DNA of 64,000 nucleotides from Talpa occidentalis (taxonomy: Eukaryota; Chordata; Mammalia; Eulipotyphla; Talpidae), in NCBI RefSeq assembly GCF_014898055.3, contig NW_023601754.1, positions 48,787,013-48,851,012 of the forward strand, read 5' to 3'. This document shows positions 1 through 29,319 of this stretch, in pieces; position 1 is the stretch's first letter, and each line of letters opens with the position of its first letter. The position numbers and the translations under genes were made by a program. Below the pieces are notes generated by a model. The model was not told where the DNA came from and searched no databases. It was given only the letters and a program-made list of their open reading frames with translations.

Positions 1-9157
<9,157 letters not shown>

Positions 9158-9189
9158 AGGACTTCCCCCGGGTGCTCTCTACTCTTCCA

Positions 9190-9640
9190 GCCTGGTTGGG
9201 GCACGAACCAGACCGCGCGCATGGAGGGCGTGGCGGATGCAGAGGAGCAGCGCGCGGAGGAAGCTGGGTCTGCTGCGCTTGGCCCTGAGCGGGCTGATCT
9301 GGGGGCGCAAGTGCCCCCCGGAGTGTTTTCGGGCCCGGCGAGGTTGGGGCGAGGGCCGTCGCGGGCGTCGGGGTGGGCGGGCGGCGCGAGCCGAGCTGTG
9401 GGTGCAGAGCGAGGCGGGGAGCCGGGCGCACGCGGCGGCGCGCGGGCCGCTCCTACTTACCTGGCAGGGGAGACACGACGATCACGATCACGAAGGTGGT
9501 TCTCCCAGGGCGAGGCTGGTCCGCTGCGCCCCGGGCGTGCCGACCCCTGCGGCTTCCCCACCTGCGGGAAACTCGCAGCGTCAGGTGTGGCGGTGGGTCT
9601 GCGCCCGCGCTCTCCCCTGAGTGTGTGTCCTAAAGGGAGA
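9190..9640. promoter_or_regulatory. CpG island
   Basis: Dense CpG and high G+C begin directly beside the truncated PRSS12 exon, in otherwise AT-rich surroundings. On the minus strand a perfect donor consensus, CAG|GTAAGT, lies at 9461/9460, which would make 9461 to about 9650 a plausible first exon transcribed towards PRSS12. I cannot identify the gene it belongs to. Deep decay is not evident. Confidence 0.6.
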
Positions 9641-10766
9641 TTGGGAGGAGGTCAGCTCGCCACCTTTTTTGTTCAACTCTTTCTAACCGTGTGAATGGCA
9701 CGTGTTTCATCTCTGTTGCTGTGGCTCTTGTTCTCGCAGAGTGGGTGAAGGCCTCGTGAGTCTGTGAAAGATTCCTTGCGCTTGTGTTTCAAAGGACCTT
9801 TTACTAAATTGCGTTAAATTCCTTGTGCATGGATGCTCCGCCCGGGCTCCCCAGGTGCGCGCCCTCACCCTGGCCTCAGACATGGCCAAGGATGGGGGTC
9901 CTTGATGGCATGAGGCCTGGGCCTTTACCACGGTTTCTGCAATGGCTTACTTAGAACTTTGGGACTCTGGTTTGCAACCCAATGAAAGGAATCCAATGGT
10001 GAGGTTAAATAGTGTTTCCACAGAAACACTGGATCCTACCCCAAGGAGCAGGGGAGGTAAGCAGAATAGTGTGAAAGGAGAGCCCTTAGTTCCCTTCAGT
10101 GTTACTTTCTGCTGGGATTAAAACCAATGGAAAATTAACAACCCAGCACAGGCAGGACTATGGTGGGTCAGAGCATTCAGGAATCAAGTTTTGGGTCACT
10201 TTAGGCAAAGAAGTTGACAAAACTTCAGTGCCTGCTGAAGGCAAAGGTGACCACGAGGAGTGGGAGGGAACAGACAACTGTGACTTGGAGACCAGGTGGA
10301 CATGATGACTCTGTCTTGACTGTCTCTTCCTCCTCCTTTTGTGGTTACATTTGTGTGTGATTATCTTCCCTGCAGTCTCCTGTTGTTACTTTTGTTTTTT
10401 GTTCTCCTCTTCTGTTACTATGTTTATTTTTTGTTCTTTGCTGTTAAATTGTTCCCCCTGTGATGTAACAGAGATACATTAACTTCATATCATAGTGTCT
10501 GAGTATTGCCAACTGCATCAGAGTGTTTAAGTTACAGGACTTCCAAGAGAAGAGTAAACACCACTCAAGGACATGGTTTTGGTGGCATTTGACACTTGAT
10601 TTTCTGTATTTAGACATTAAGATTTAAGAGGGTTGTAGATGGATGGCTGGAGACAAGGGGTTGATTTTATCAAATGTTGTGAGATAAACATACATTTCCT
10701 CCCCTAGTGTTGATCTGTAGGTCTCATAGGATGAAGACATGAAATTTTTCACAAGAATACATTTTG
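9641..10766. other. Intergenic, no gene seen
   Basis: Moderate G+C, no finger, KRAB or other domain in any frame, and no named repeat recognised. Confidence 0.4.
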
Positions 10767-11036
10767 GGCCTCCCCGGTGGCGCAGCGATTGAGCGCTGGG
10801 TTGTGAAGCTGCCCGCAGCCTCTGCAGCACCGGTTCGATCCCTGGCTGCTCCCCGGCCACAGAAGGAGGGTCCCACATGGGGCGCAGACCTCTCCTGCTG
10901 CCCGCTGCTCCCCTCAGCAGTGTACTCCGGTCCTTCTGCCTGCTCTGCTCCCCGCTCTGGCTCTGGTGAATTCTCTCGCCCTCCCGCGCTTCTGACTGTA
11001 TCCAGTGCTTGTATGAATAAATAAATCTTAAAAAAA
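10767..11036 (+). mobile_element. tRNA-derived SINE, young type
   Basis: Target duplication AATACATTTTG on both sides, perfect, indicating a recent insertion. Confidence 0.95.
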
Positions 11037-11055
11037 ATACATTTTGCACTTAGTT

Positions 11056-11294
11056 GTTTTTAAAGATTACTTTGTAGAAGAGCTGGGGTGTAGGCCAGAG
11101 AGGAAGGGGGTGAGAGGAGTCCCCAGAGCCAGAGTGGGGAGCATAACAGGCAGATCTACTGAAAGACACCGCTGAGGGGAGCAGCTGGGAGATAGGAGAG
11201 GTGCACCATGTGGTCAGCTCCGTGGCCGGGGATTGAACTCAGACCATAGTGGTGATAGCGCTGAGACTTCACCCCTAGGCCACCAGGGAGGCCC
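11056..11294 (-). mobile_element. tRNA-derived SINE, old type
   Basis: Diverged copy in which the head reads as the older GGCCTAGGGGT form and the body is shortened. No clear target duplication. Confidence 0.85.
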
Positions 11295-13610
11295 TATATT
11301 TAACTCATTTTACAGCTCCAGCAAGATACTGTCACCAACCTCCACATTTCTAATGATTTCCAGGTATTTCCCATGTGGCTGCATGTCAACTAGACACTTG
11401 CAGAAACTGACAGTCTGCAAGGACTCCTTATACTTCTATTTACTTTCCTTTTTTACTCTTTGGTGAGCTATGAACAGGCTAAGCTCCTTACAGGGGGTCC
11501 CCTCGCTCCCTCGGACAGCAGCTCCTCGGCACAACCTCCAAGGTGTTTCCTCCCTCTTCTCTCATTTTCCCACCCCCACAATTGTGTGTCGGGCGCGGCT
11601 TCCCAAATGAGCTCCTGTCTTAGTTCTATGTTGAGGACAAACACCCAGGACAGAAGACACCCAAACACATCACAACAGCCCCTGCTCTGATCAAGCCAAA
11701 GAGCAACAGAACCATAGAAAAATACACCCCTGCTAGGGAGAACAGATGTCAAAGCAGCAATCCCTCCAGCACACAGCACAAGCTGTTATAAAATGCCAAC
11801 CACCAAGACATGCTCTTTTGAACCCACGGTAAGCAGGAGCCCCAAGGAGATTAATCAATTCCCAAATCATACAAAGAAAGGTTTGGGGACCATGACAACA
11901 ATCCTCTCAGCATCAGACAAGATTGGCAGCTTAAATGAGGGGGTATCATCCAACGAATGAGTGTCACCTAGTCCTCCTATTCCTTCAAGGAACCATCTGT
12001 GAGTATCTTATTTCTGTGCCAACGTCCACCTACAATTCAGGCCAGTAAACATTAATTTGGGATCAAAGAACATTAATTTTGGATCAAAGAAGTACAATCC
12101 AAGGTACTAGAAACCTAAAATTTGTTCCCAAGAAGGATAATGTCAAGAGGTTTTACGTGAGGAAAAGAGGAAGATGAGCCAAATGTTTTTTTTTTTTTTT
12201 AAAGTTGATTAGTATTAACAGAATTAGTCTTAGTAATTGGTTATGGATTCTCCAGAAAAGAGGAAGAGGGAACGAAGACTTCTCGGATAATTGCTTAATA
12301 TTTTTTTCTTTTTATTTAAAAAAATTTGTTTGATACAATTGGATCTGGTCCAGTCCAAAGATCTTTAACCTGGTGAACAGCTCCCAGCTCCATTTTAATG
12401 ACTGATTAACAGATGTCACCTTTTCAACCTGTGCCCAGGACCTGTGTCCAGGACAGGTAACTGGTCACTTCAGACCATGCCTCTTCAGATTGATATTCAG
12501 CACACAGAGGAGCTGTGCAGAGACTGACATATACACACATGATACAGATTAACAAAACACTGGATTCCAAGACGACATTTGTGACATTAGATGGTGGGGA
12601 TACTTGGTATTGTTGCAAATGGAAGTCACGTTCCTCAGTGGCCACAGAGTGGACAGTGTGTTTCTGTAACTGCCAAAGATGATGACATGAAAGCATCCCA
12701 TCCCCACACTATTCGGTAATGTGCTCTCACAACAGTCACACTGAGACAAGACTCTATTCTCCACCCCTTACAACCTTCGAGGCCCTTCAACTGCCCTGAA
12801 AAATAGAAATGAAATTGACACTGGAGCTCAGAGCACTGTCCCCTGGACATCGAATCACCCCCAGAGGAGAACTACTGGTCTCTAGACAAGGTTTAGAAAT
12901 TTTTCAATTAGTATTTAACATTTCTTTCTGAAAATTGTCATCTGAATTACCTAAACTTCACGAAGAAAACCTGACATATATAGAAATTTCTATAGATATG
13001 TAGATAAGCTTGGACCTTCGACACATGAAATGTATTTGTAAGGCCTGGGATTATTCTCAGTGCTCAGTGAGCACACCCTGCATGGTAAAGACATTCAGTC
13101 TTGTCCTGTGTCTCCTGACGATCATTCTGGACTTCCATCGATGGGCTAGAGATGAAAGGTACCAACACAGGTTCTATCCCGTATGCATTTCCTACATGGG
13201 CTGGTAAATTGATACAGAGGCAGTAAGAGCTCAATATAGCAAGCTCATCCCTCTGGCCTGGTAGTGCTATGAAAAGATCATACACAAAAGGACTAGACAG
13301 AGTAAATATTTCTCACTCAGGAAAAGTACAAGGGAGACGTCTGAGGTAGAGTGAGAGTGTGCTTCCCAATCCGTCCCCTCTGTTCCAGCCATGGAGGCAT
13401 CTCATGTTTGGCTCCCAAGGGAAAGCCTGACAGCCATCTGCACTTCAGAGTCACATGGCATTAAAAACTTAGAAACACATCTTGGTAGAAATACTCATCA
13501 TTTGTGTTCATTTTCTTCTGGACCAGGCTCGGTCACAATGTCCCACCCAAGATAAATGAAGGATGAGAAATGCAGGCTGTTGTAGAACAAAAGCTGAATT
13601 TAGTGATCAC
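11295..13610. other. 3' flank of the 14-finger gene
   Basis: Probably contains the 3' UTR of the minus-strand zinc-finger gene near 13,610, but I could not fix its end. No other coding domain is seen. Confidence 0.4.
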
Positions 13611-21320
<7,710 letters not shown>

Positions 21321-21399
21321 GCGTAACGGGTCACAGAAGCGACCCAAACCATGGCCACGGCACGCTGTCAGCTGTGCTGCACTGAAGCCCCAAAGATGT

Positions 21400-22506
21400 T
21401 CAGTTCCTCCTCACGAACCAGTGTTCTCACGAACGCGACCACAGCAGAAGTTAAGGTGTGAAGAGATAAGGACTTGGCCCACCTGTGGCCCCAAGACATG
21501 CCACATCCCCCCTACACTTCCAGCAATGGATACATACAAGTAAGTGTGCCCTGACAGAGGGAAGCCAGCCCTCTTCTTACCCCACAGAGGATGGGGAGGG
21601 GGAGGGACAGACACAGGTGTCAGTCACATGATCAGATTTGCCTTTTCACAGCGATCCCCTGGTAGGAGGCTGAGGAAAGGCTTAAAAGAGAGAAGCCAGG
21701 GAGAGAGGATGACCCATGCTGAGGTGCTGGAGCAAGAGGAACATAGAACAGGAAACTAATCCTAAAACAGAAACGGAAAAATACCAAGGAGCAGAGCTCG
21801 CTGTCAGTAGGGTGAACAGGACTCATTGGCAGGTGCTCTGCGTAACCAGCTTGGCGGGCACTGGCCCATGGAACCGGGAAAAAGGACAAAGAATCTGGCA
21901 GCCAGAGTGAGATCTTGAACCTATCATCCCTGAAGCTTCGGTGGTCAAGCACACGAGAAAGGATCATCACAAAGTGGCTCCTGCATCTGCAAATCAGGAG
22001 AGGACTCTGCCGGCTGCAGGCACGGTTGGGGAAGCATGACAAGGCCGGAGGAAACAGAAGTCATCAGAGTGAGGGAAATGGCTGGAGGACACCTTAGATA
22101 TTTATAGAAAAGGAACAAGTGGAGATTTGGAAGGAACACTCACATTTAAAGACACATGGAGTGTCTCTCTGCTCTTCCGGGTCCTATAACCGCCTCGTCC
22201 TGCGCGGGGCCGGCCCATCCCTGAGACACTTCAAGTCGGTGTGACCAGAGGTGGCTGGGTCAGGCACGGGGTCACCAGGCCTGCTTTCCACTGGCCGCCC
22301 TGCCTTGTACATACCATCAATAAAGCATGCTGTACCAGCCAAAGAAAGAAAAAGAAACAGAAACAGACCGTAATGATAAAGAATTTTTGAAGAGATTATG
22401 CTGGAAATAAGAAAGCTTCAGTATTAATATTCATATTTCTGTGAAGAAAATCCTAAGACCATCCACATAGATGTTGAGTAGGAATCCATAAAGATAACGT
22501 CCCATG
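21400..22506. other. Intron; possible retrocopy 3' end near 22,145-22,350
   Basis: Most of this stretch shows nothing nameable. At 22,145-22,350 a short G+C-rich open stretch ends in a stop, followed by CAATAAAGCATGCTG and an A-rich run, the layout of a retroposed mRNA end or an LTR end. The source is not recognised. Confidence 0.3.
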
Positions 22507-22797
22507 GGCCTCCCTAGTGGCACAGGGGTTAAGTCTCTGATATCAAGCTATCGCTAGCCACTGCAGCCTGAGTTTGAACCCTGGCCAGGGAGATAATCCA
22601 CATGGCGCAGCAGACCTCTCCTGTCTCCCCGCTCTTCCCCTCAGCAGTGTATTTCAGTAGATCCACCTGTCCTGCTCTCCAATCTCTCCGGGGAATCATC
22701 TCACCCCCTGCACCTCTGGCCTATACCCCAGTTCTTCTATGCATAAATAAATAAATCAAATCTTAAAAAAAAGTTTCTTTAAAAAAAAAAAAAAAAC
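22507..22797 (+). mobile_element. tRNA-derived SINE, old type
   Basis: Head CTAGTGGCACAGGGGTTAAG, tail AATAAATAAATCAAATCTT. Only a short possible target duplication (TCCCAT). Confidence 0.9.
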
Positions 22798-22835
22798 CTT
22801 CCCATCTGTAATGACTCAAATGTGACTATCCAGGG

Positions 22836-23070
22836 GTTTTTGTTTTGTTTTGTTTTGAAGATTTATTTGTGCACAGAAGAAATGAGTATGGGCCCAAGGT
22901 GTAAGGGGATGACAGGATTTACCAGAGACAGAGTGGGGAGCAGGACAGGTGGCTCTACTGAAATCTACTGCTGAGGGGAGCAGTGGGGAGACAGGAGAGG
23001 TCTGCTGTGCAGTATGTGGGTCAGCTCCCTGGCCAGGGATCAATTCAGGCCTCAGCCACGAGGGAGGCCC
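22836..23070 (-). mobile_element. tRNA-derived SINE, old type, shortened head
   Basis: Tail region (TTTTG)n, then the body; part of the head is deleted before CACGAGGGAGGCCC. Confidence 0.85.
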
Positions 23071-23711
23071 AAGAGGGTTAATTCTTAACATAGGTAAATG
23101 TACGTCTTAACCATAAGTGAGAACCAGCTTATTCCTTTTTTCCCCCCTGATTTAACAGAAATAATCTATTAACAATAAAGGTTCATTGGCTCAGGCAGCA
23201 CAGTAAAAGCTCTCCCTGTCTTCAGGCAGAAAATTCTTTTATTGTCCCATTTGGGGAAAAAAATAACTGAAACCAGAAGAAATTGGAGGAATTTTTTAAG
23301 GTCAGAATTTAGGCCCGCTGAATGGAGCAGACGAAATCAGAAATCTGCAGTACTCTCTCCATTCCAATCAACTGTAGTGCATCCAGTATTTGTCAAAGGT
23401 CATATGATTAAAAACAGCACTTAATTCTTAGCTTAGCAAGTGGAATGTGATGAGATTAATTAAAACATGAAGGATAATATTTTTAGTAGTTATGTTGTAT
23501 TAGAAGTCTCGTATCCATGATTTATCTACATGCCATCATATTTAAGAAGATATCAAGTTATAAAGGACTACAGAGACAATCTAGAACAAAACTTTCTTCT
23601 GAAGATAAAAGAAAGTGAATTCTGTGGACATTGGAAAAGCTTCCTCAGAATCCAGCTACCAAAAGCATAAGAAAGGAAACAATTTATACAATCACAGTAA
23701 CTTTAAAGATA
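23071..23711. other. Intron, no feature seen
   Basis: No domain or recognisable element. Confidence 0.4.
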
Positions 23712-24254
23712 GGTTATTTTTTTTAAAGACTTTTTATTTATTTATTTTTAAAGATTTTATTTATTTATACAAGAACTGGGGTACGGGCCAGAGGCACGGG
23801 AGGGTGAGAGAATTCACCAGAGACAGAGCTGGGAGCAGAATAGGCAGAAGGACCAAAGTACACTGCTGAGGGGAGCAGAGGAGGAGACAGGAGATGTCTG
23901 CCTTGCCATGTGGGAATCTCCCTGGGAATCGAACCAGGGCTGCAGAGGCTGCAGAGGGCTTCACAGCCCTGCACTCAACCTGCTGCGCCACCAGGGAGGC
24001 CACTTATTTTTGTTTATTTATGCATAGAAGAGCTGGTGTGCAGGCCAGAGGTGGGGGTGGGAGGGAGAGGATTCACCAGAGACAGAGTGGGGAGCAGAAC
24101 AGACAGCTGTACTGAAATACACTGCTAAGGGGAGCAGCAGGGCGACAGGATAGGTCTGCTGCATCATGTGGGTCAGGTCCCTGGTCCAGCATTGAACTTA
24201 GGCCCTACTGGTGATAGCAGTACTGACTTAACCCCTAGGCCTCCAGGTAGGCCC
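23712..24254 (-). mobile_element. Nested pair of tRNA-derived SINEs
   Basis: An older minus copy (24,003-24,254, with its tail at about 23,712-23,745) is interrupted by an intermediate-type minus copy at about 23,746-24,001. The second went into the A/T-rich tail of the first. Confidence 0.85.
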
Positions 24255-25320
24255 CAGATGTTATTTAGAACTTCAGTAATTTCTGCAAGTTCAGATAATT
24301 GAAATGAAATTTAAAAAATCAGAAACAAAACTTTGAGATTTTTTTTTAGGTGAAAATAAAAATTTAGATGAAGTGGGGAATTTTTTTTTCCAGATACTTA
24401 ATGACAACACAACATCTGACCCTTAGTTTTACAGAAAAGTTGCACATAATGTACATTTTTGGTGCTATACTGTGGCAGGAAAGGTTTTCACAGACCTGTT
24501 ACCTTGAATTCATTTCCTCATGGTTTGGCCTTTTAGCCATAAGGAAAACAGTATAAATTATGCAGGAATTCAAAGTACTTCTCCACAGGCGATTACCTAC
24601 TTGCAACAATGTCATCTGGTGAAGCCCCTGGGTTAGTCTGACAGTTGCACATGGCTTTGCCAATAACCGGAACAAACCACCAAAAAAGTGAATGAAGTCA
24701 TATTAAATCAAACAGCCTCAGTCAACACACTACATGACTACAGGCTCATCTGTGATCCAGGCAACACCAGAATAGAAACTTAGTGAATAAATCCACCCAG
24801 ATTGCAGAACACTAAAATTTCAGCAAATAAGTGTCTGCCCTCTTTTCTTTGAAATCCAGAGGTTCTAGGTTGGTTCACCATTCAATAAAGCTAACTGGTA
24901 CATCTAAGCCCCCCAAGCTCAATGCTTGAAACAAATTAAGTGAGGGGAGAAAGGCTTGATTGACGCCCCAAATACAACAAAAAGCATCACAGCCACATGT
25001 AGAACTTTAGAAAAGCATAGGAATGTCAAGTGGTTACCCAGGGAGAGGTTACTGGAACAAAGGAGGACCGTGCAGATCATAACGCAACTGTCTGCAGGTC
25101 TGAACAAGATGCTTTCAGTTTTTAAAATCATAAATGCGTCCATGCACGCGTTGCACAGGGCTTTCTATTTTGAGAAATCAGTTAGCTGTAACAGTCTAAT
25201 TTTCCTGCTAGAGAACAGCCTCAACTGATTGGAAGAAAACGATATTCAGCAGAAACCCTTGTATCACGAACCTCGTTTAATGTGTAATGAAATCAGACAG
25301 AGCACGTACTGGCCTTGCCC
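24255..25320. other. Intron, no feature seen
   Basis: AT-rich sequence up to the CpG island. Nothing recognised. Confidence 0.4.
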
Positions 25321-25329
25321 CGACCTGGC

Positions 25330-25880
25330 CAGTGGCCCCGAAATTCCAACCACCTCCCCGCTGCGTCCAGGTCCAAGGCTCACACCTGCACCCGAGCCCA
25401 GCACCCCGACACCCCGCTCCCTCCCACCCCGTGTCCCCACCAGCCCTCGAGCACCCCCTCTGCGCCCTGCACCCACGACTGAGCAGCACTTCCGCTCCCT
25501 CCCCGACTGTGTCCGAGCGTCGGGGCTCCCCCGTCACTCCGACCCGCACTCTAGTCCCTCGCCCATCTTCCCGCTCCCTCCCGCCCCGTTTCCGCCGGCC
25601 CGGGCCGCCCCTTCACAGTCTCCCCGCGTAGACCTTCCGCGACGACCCGGCCTGAGCAGCGGCGGAGGCCCGCGGCGGCGCCGGATGTTGACGGAAGCGC
25701 GCGGCGCCGGGCTGCGCCTGCGCAGAAGGAGCGCAGAGCCGGCGCGGGGCAGTCGTCACCTCGGGGCTGCGCTTCCCACGGGCTTCTGCGCGCGCCCTGC
25801 GGACGCCAGCGAAGACTTTTTGTTTATTCTGTCTCATCACCCTTGTCCCGAGACCCGAAGTGATGTTGGGGGGGGGGGGC
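25330..25880 (-). promoter_or_regulatory. CpG-island promoter of the 14-finger gene
   Basis: CpG density rises sharply here, about 4.7 kb upstream of the KRAB-A exon. An NRF1-type palindromic site, TGCGCCTGCGCA, lies at 25,713-25,724. A G-run follows at 25,867-25,879. The position and motif content fit a KRAB-ZNF promoter with a non-coding first exon, whose limits I could not fix. Confidence 0.75.
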
Positions 25881-26346
25881 GGACCCATCGGGAAATATGG
25901 AAATGTATGACTGAGAGTAGGGAACAGACCCCCTCCTGCCGTTCCTCCCTCCCTGCCGCGCAAGGAAAGGGCTTCTAAGGCGGGGAGGATTGAACGAAGC
26001 TCATGGTTCAGAGAACTGCTTTCTGGGCCAGGACGGAAAGTGCATGAAAAGACTCAGCAAGGTCCGTTGGGGTGGACAGAGCTGACCCAGGTCCCCCCCC
26101 CCAGTACCCTCCTGTGAGCGTCCAGAGGAATTGGGTAGGGGTGCGGAGGACGATCCTAAAGACACCTAGCACAGACCAAGATGACAGGAGGGTCCTATTC
26201 AGATTATGTGGCATCTGGCAGCCCCCATTCCAGAGAAAGAAGCTGCTGACACTTCAGGGCCCAGGGTTGGCTGATGCTGGATCCAACATCCCAAGAACAC
26301 CTGCCCTGGATGCATGTGCTTTGCATGTTTTATGATTGCCCCCACG

Positions 26347-26619
26347 GGGCCTCGCTGGTGGTGCAAGGGGTTAAGCACTGCACTATGAAGCAATTCGCAG
26401 CCTCTGCAGCACGAGTTCCATCCCAGCCAGCCAGGGAAAAACCCGCAGGGCAAGGCAGACCTCTCATGTCTTACCTGCTGCTCCTTTCAGCAGTGTATTT
26501 CAGTCGATCTGCCTGTTCTGTTCCCCACTCTGTCTCTGGTGGATCCTATCACCCCCACATCTCTGGCCTGAATCCCAGCTCTCGTATGCATAAATAAATC
26601 TTTCAAAAAAAAAAAAAAA
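26347..26619 (+). mobile_element. tRNA-derived SINE, intermediate type
   Basis: Perfect 13-base target duplication GATTGCCCCCACG (26,334-26,346 and 26,620-26,632). Confidence 0.95.
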
Positions 26620-26845
26620 GATTGCCCCCACGAATGATTTTATTTCTATGCCGAATAGGAAGACAAAGTCAATGACCCAACCATACCAAATACAAAGAAT
26701 CGCTTAGGTACAGAGAACAGCTGGGGTGTGAGCAGAGTGGAAAGCATTTGGGATTTGGGTCAAATGGGAAACCTGGGGGTGGATGGAAACTACTTTTGGG
26801 GGTGATCACAATTTAATGTCTATAAGTATCAAATTAGAATGAGGG

Positions 26846-27124
26846 GGGCCTCCCCGCTGGCGCAGCGGTTGAACGCTGGGTTGCAAAGCTACCCGCAGCC
26901 TCGCGGCACTGGTTCGATCCCCGGCTGCTCCCCGGTCACCGGAGGAGGGTCCCGCATGGCGCGCAGACCTCTCCTGCCGCCCGCTGCTCCCCTCAGCAGT
27001 GTACTTTGGTCCTTCTGCCTGCTCTGCTCCCTGCTCTGGCTCTGGTGAATTCTCTCGCCCTCCCGCGCTTCTGACTGTACCCAGTGTTTGTATGAATAAA
27101 TAAATAAGTAAATCTTTAAAAAAA
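26846..27124 (+). mobile_element. tRNA-derived SINE, young type
   Basis: Target duplication AATTAGAATGAGG. Confidence 0.95.
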
Positions 27125-27136
27125 AATTAGAATGAG

Positions 27137-27841
27137 GGCCTGCCTAATGGCTAATGCTGGAGCTACAAGTTCACCCACAGATACTTCAATTAGTGCCCTA
27201 AAACACACTCAAATCAGGCCACAGCATATAAAGGTGCTAGCAACAGAAAGCCAATCATTACCTCCCTGAGGAAACCTTGAAGAGCTGCAGACTCTGACTT
27301 GGCCGGCTTTTAAGAGTGCCAGCCCTGTAGGACTGCATAAAGGAGGTCAACAATGAGGTAGTGCCCAGCCCCCCACAACCATGCTTCCCAGATACTCAGT
27401 CAGACAAAGAAGCAGTGTAGCTTGAGTCCCCATTTTTATTTATTGGAGCCAAAGGGGCAGGAGCAGCCCTGTATGTCATCAGTCTTGCTTTGTACAGTCC
27501 TCATGTCAGTTACAAAGAATAACCCAGAACATGGAACAAGTGGGTCCCAATGAACAACACAAATTCTTCTCAGTGGATGCAGATGACAGCAAACTAAAGA
27601 ATGAAGGTCCAGACTCCTAAATGAAACATTCCACTATAAAGCTGCTTAACATGAACATCTGCACGATTTTCCACTTGACTAAGTAGTATTTCCCTTTGTA
27701 ATGCATGAAATCATGATGGTATATGATGCTGGGGTTTACACTGATTAATAAACACCTCAATTTTGAGGGAAAAAAGGGGGGGCAACATCACCTTAGCTAG
27801 CTCTGCACCCACACAACCCCTTGATTTAAAAGGTACTTGCA
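27137..27841. other. Between zinc-finger units, no gene seen
   Basis: A stretch at 27,420-27,770 with a late AATAAA looks like a 3' UTR or retrocopy fragment, but no protein could be identified. No KRAB-B or finger exon belonging to the KRAB-A exon at 28,895 is present. Confidence 0.35.
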
Positions 27842-28118
27842 AGGCCTCCCTGGTGGCTCAAGGGGTTAAATCTCAACATTATGAAGCTGTCTGCAGCCAC
27901 TGCAGCACGAGTTTGAGCCCTGGTGATGGAGTTGACCCACAAGGTGCAGCAGACCACTCCTCTCTCCCCACTGCTCCCCTCAGCAGTGTATTTCAGTATA
28001 TCCGCCTGTTCTGTGCCCCCCTTCCACTCTGTCTCTGGTGAATCCTCTCACCCGCCGTACCTCTTGCCCACACCTCAGTTCTTGTGTGCATAAATAAATA
28101 AAAAGTCTTTAAAAAGAA
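27842..28118 (+). mobile_element. tRNA-derived SINE, old/intermediate type
   Basis: Head TGGTGGCTCAAGGGGTTAAA, tail ATAAATAAATAAAAAGTCTTT. Confidence 0.9.
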
Positions 28119-28169
28119 AAAAAGAGGACATTGTGCCTGTGGACTGTAGGACTGTAGGGTCAAAATCAA

Positions 28170-28173
<4 letters not shown>

Positions 28174-28203
<30 letters not shown>

Positions 28204-28469
28204 TTTATTTTTATTTATTTATACAAGCACTGGGTACAGTCAGAATCGTGGGAGGGTGAGAGAATTCACCAGAGCCAGAGCGGGGAACAGAGCAGGCAGA
28301 AGGACTGAAGTACACTGCTGAGGGGAGCAGCGGGCGGCAGGAGAGGTCTGCGCGCCATGTGGGACCCTCCTCCGGTGGCCGGGGAGCAGCCGGGGATCGA
28401 ACCGGCGCTGCAGAGGCTGCGGGCAGCTTCGCAACCCAGCGCTCAACCGCTGCGCCACCGGGGAGGCCC
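28174..28469 (-). mobile_element. tRNA-derived SINE, young type
   Basis: Perfect target duplication TCAAAATCAACCTTT on both sides. The body is near the inferred consensus. Confidence 0.96.
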
Positions 28470-28539
28470 TCAAAATCAACCTTTAAGCAAAATGAACATT
28501 CACATTCTCCTAGGCTTGGAACCTTAAACCTAAATTGCG

Positions 28540-28554
28540 TTTTTTTTTTTTTTG

Positions 28555-28586
<32 letters not shown>

Positions 28587-28823
28587 TACAAGCACTGGGT
28601 ATAGTCAGAAGTGCAGGAGGGTGAGAGAATTCACCAGAGCCAGAGCGGGGAACAGAACAGGCAGACTTACAAAATACACCGCTGAGGGGAGCAGTGGGCA
28701 GCAGGAGAAGTCTGCGCACCATGTGGGACCCCTCGCTGGCGACCGGGGATCGAACCGGTGCTGCAGATGCTGCGGGCAGCTTCGTGACCCAGTGCTCAAC
28801 TGCTGCTCCACAGGGGGAGGCCC
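28540..28823 (-). mobile_element. tRNA-derived SINE, with (TTTTG)n tail
   Basis: Target duplication CTAAATTGC. The usual AATAAATAAATCTT tail is replaced by a (TTTTG)n tract on this strand, and TATACAAGC directly follows. Confidence 0.92.
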
Positions 28824-28894
28824 TAAATTGCATATTGACATAAGCAATGAAGAGGTCAGTGCCTGACTCTAGCAGTGATAGGCGTTTCACTCAC

Positions 28895-29036
28895 CCAGAG
28901 TCACCAGGCTTCCATAGGTCTCCAGCATCACGTCCCTGTAGAGGGCCCTCTGAGTGTTGTCCAGGTCTTGCCACTCCTTCCAGGTCAAACTCACTACCAC
29001 GTCCTCAAAGGTCACCATCTCCCGCAGTGGCACCAT
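28895..29036 (-). CDS. Orphan KRAB-A exon (intact)
   Basis: This 142-base exon has the same length and phase as the KRAB-A exons at 41,165 and 55,514. It encodes [20 protein letters not shown], then EWQDLD and YRDVMLETY, and ends with donor CTGG|GTGAGT. EEW has become KEW, but the MLE core is kept. No KRAB-B or finger exon follows before the promoter of the next unit at 25.8 kb. It may be a broken gene, or an alternative 5' end spliced to the KRAB-B and finger exons at 20.6 and 15.6 kb. Confidence 0.85.
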
Positions 29037-29319
29037 CTCTTCAAATGGAGGCAGTATCCAGAGTCAGAAGACCTAAAATCTGAAAGCTCCTTCTTTCGTG
29101 GCTGTTGTATCTTGTATGGGTTGCATCACGTTATTACAATGTACTGTGAGGTAAAGAGACATCACAGTAAACATAGCCTGTCTCTGCATTAGCTCATCAG
29201 CTAATTGCCCTTCTATATAGAAATGGCCTTGTTGCTAAGAACAAAAGGATAAATAAAATTCTTTTCCTCTGAGGTTCTTATTATCTATTTTAGAAACATA
29301 TATATGAAAAAATACTTGG

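Noticed and set aside
25229..25978. 249-codon plus-strand frame
   Set aside because: Pro/Arg-rich read-through of the CpG-island promoter; no domain.
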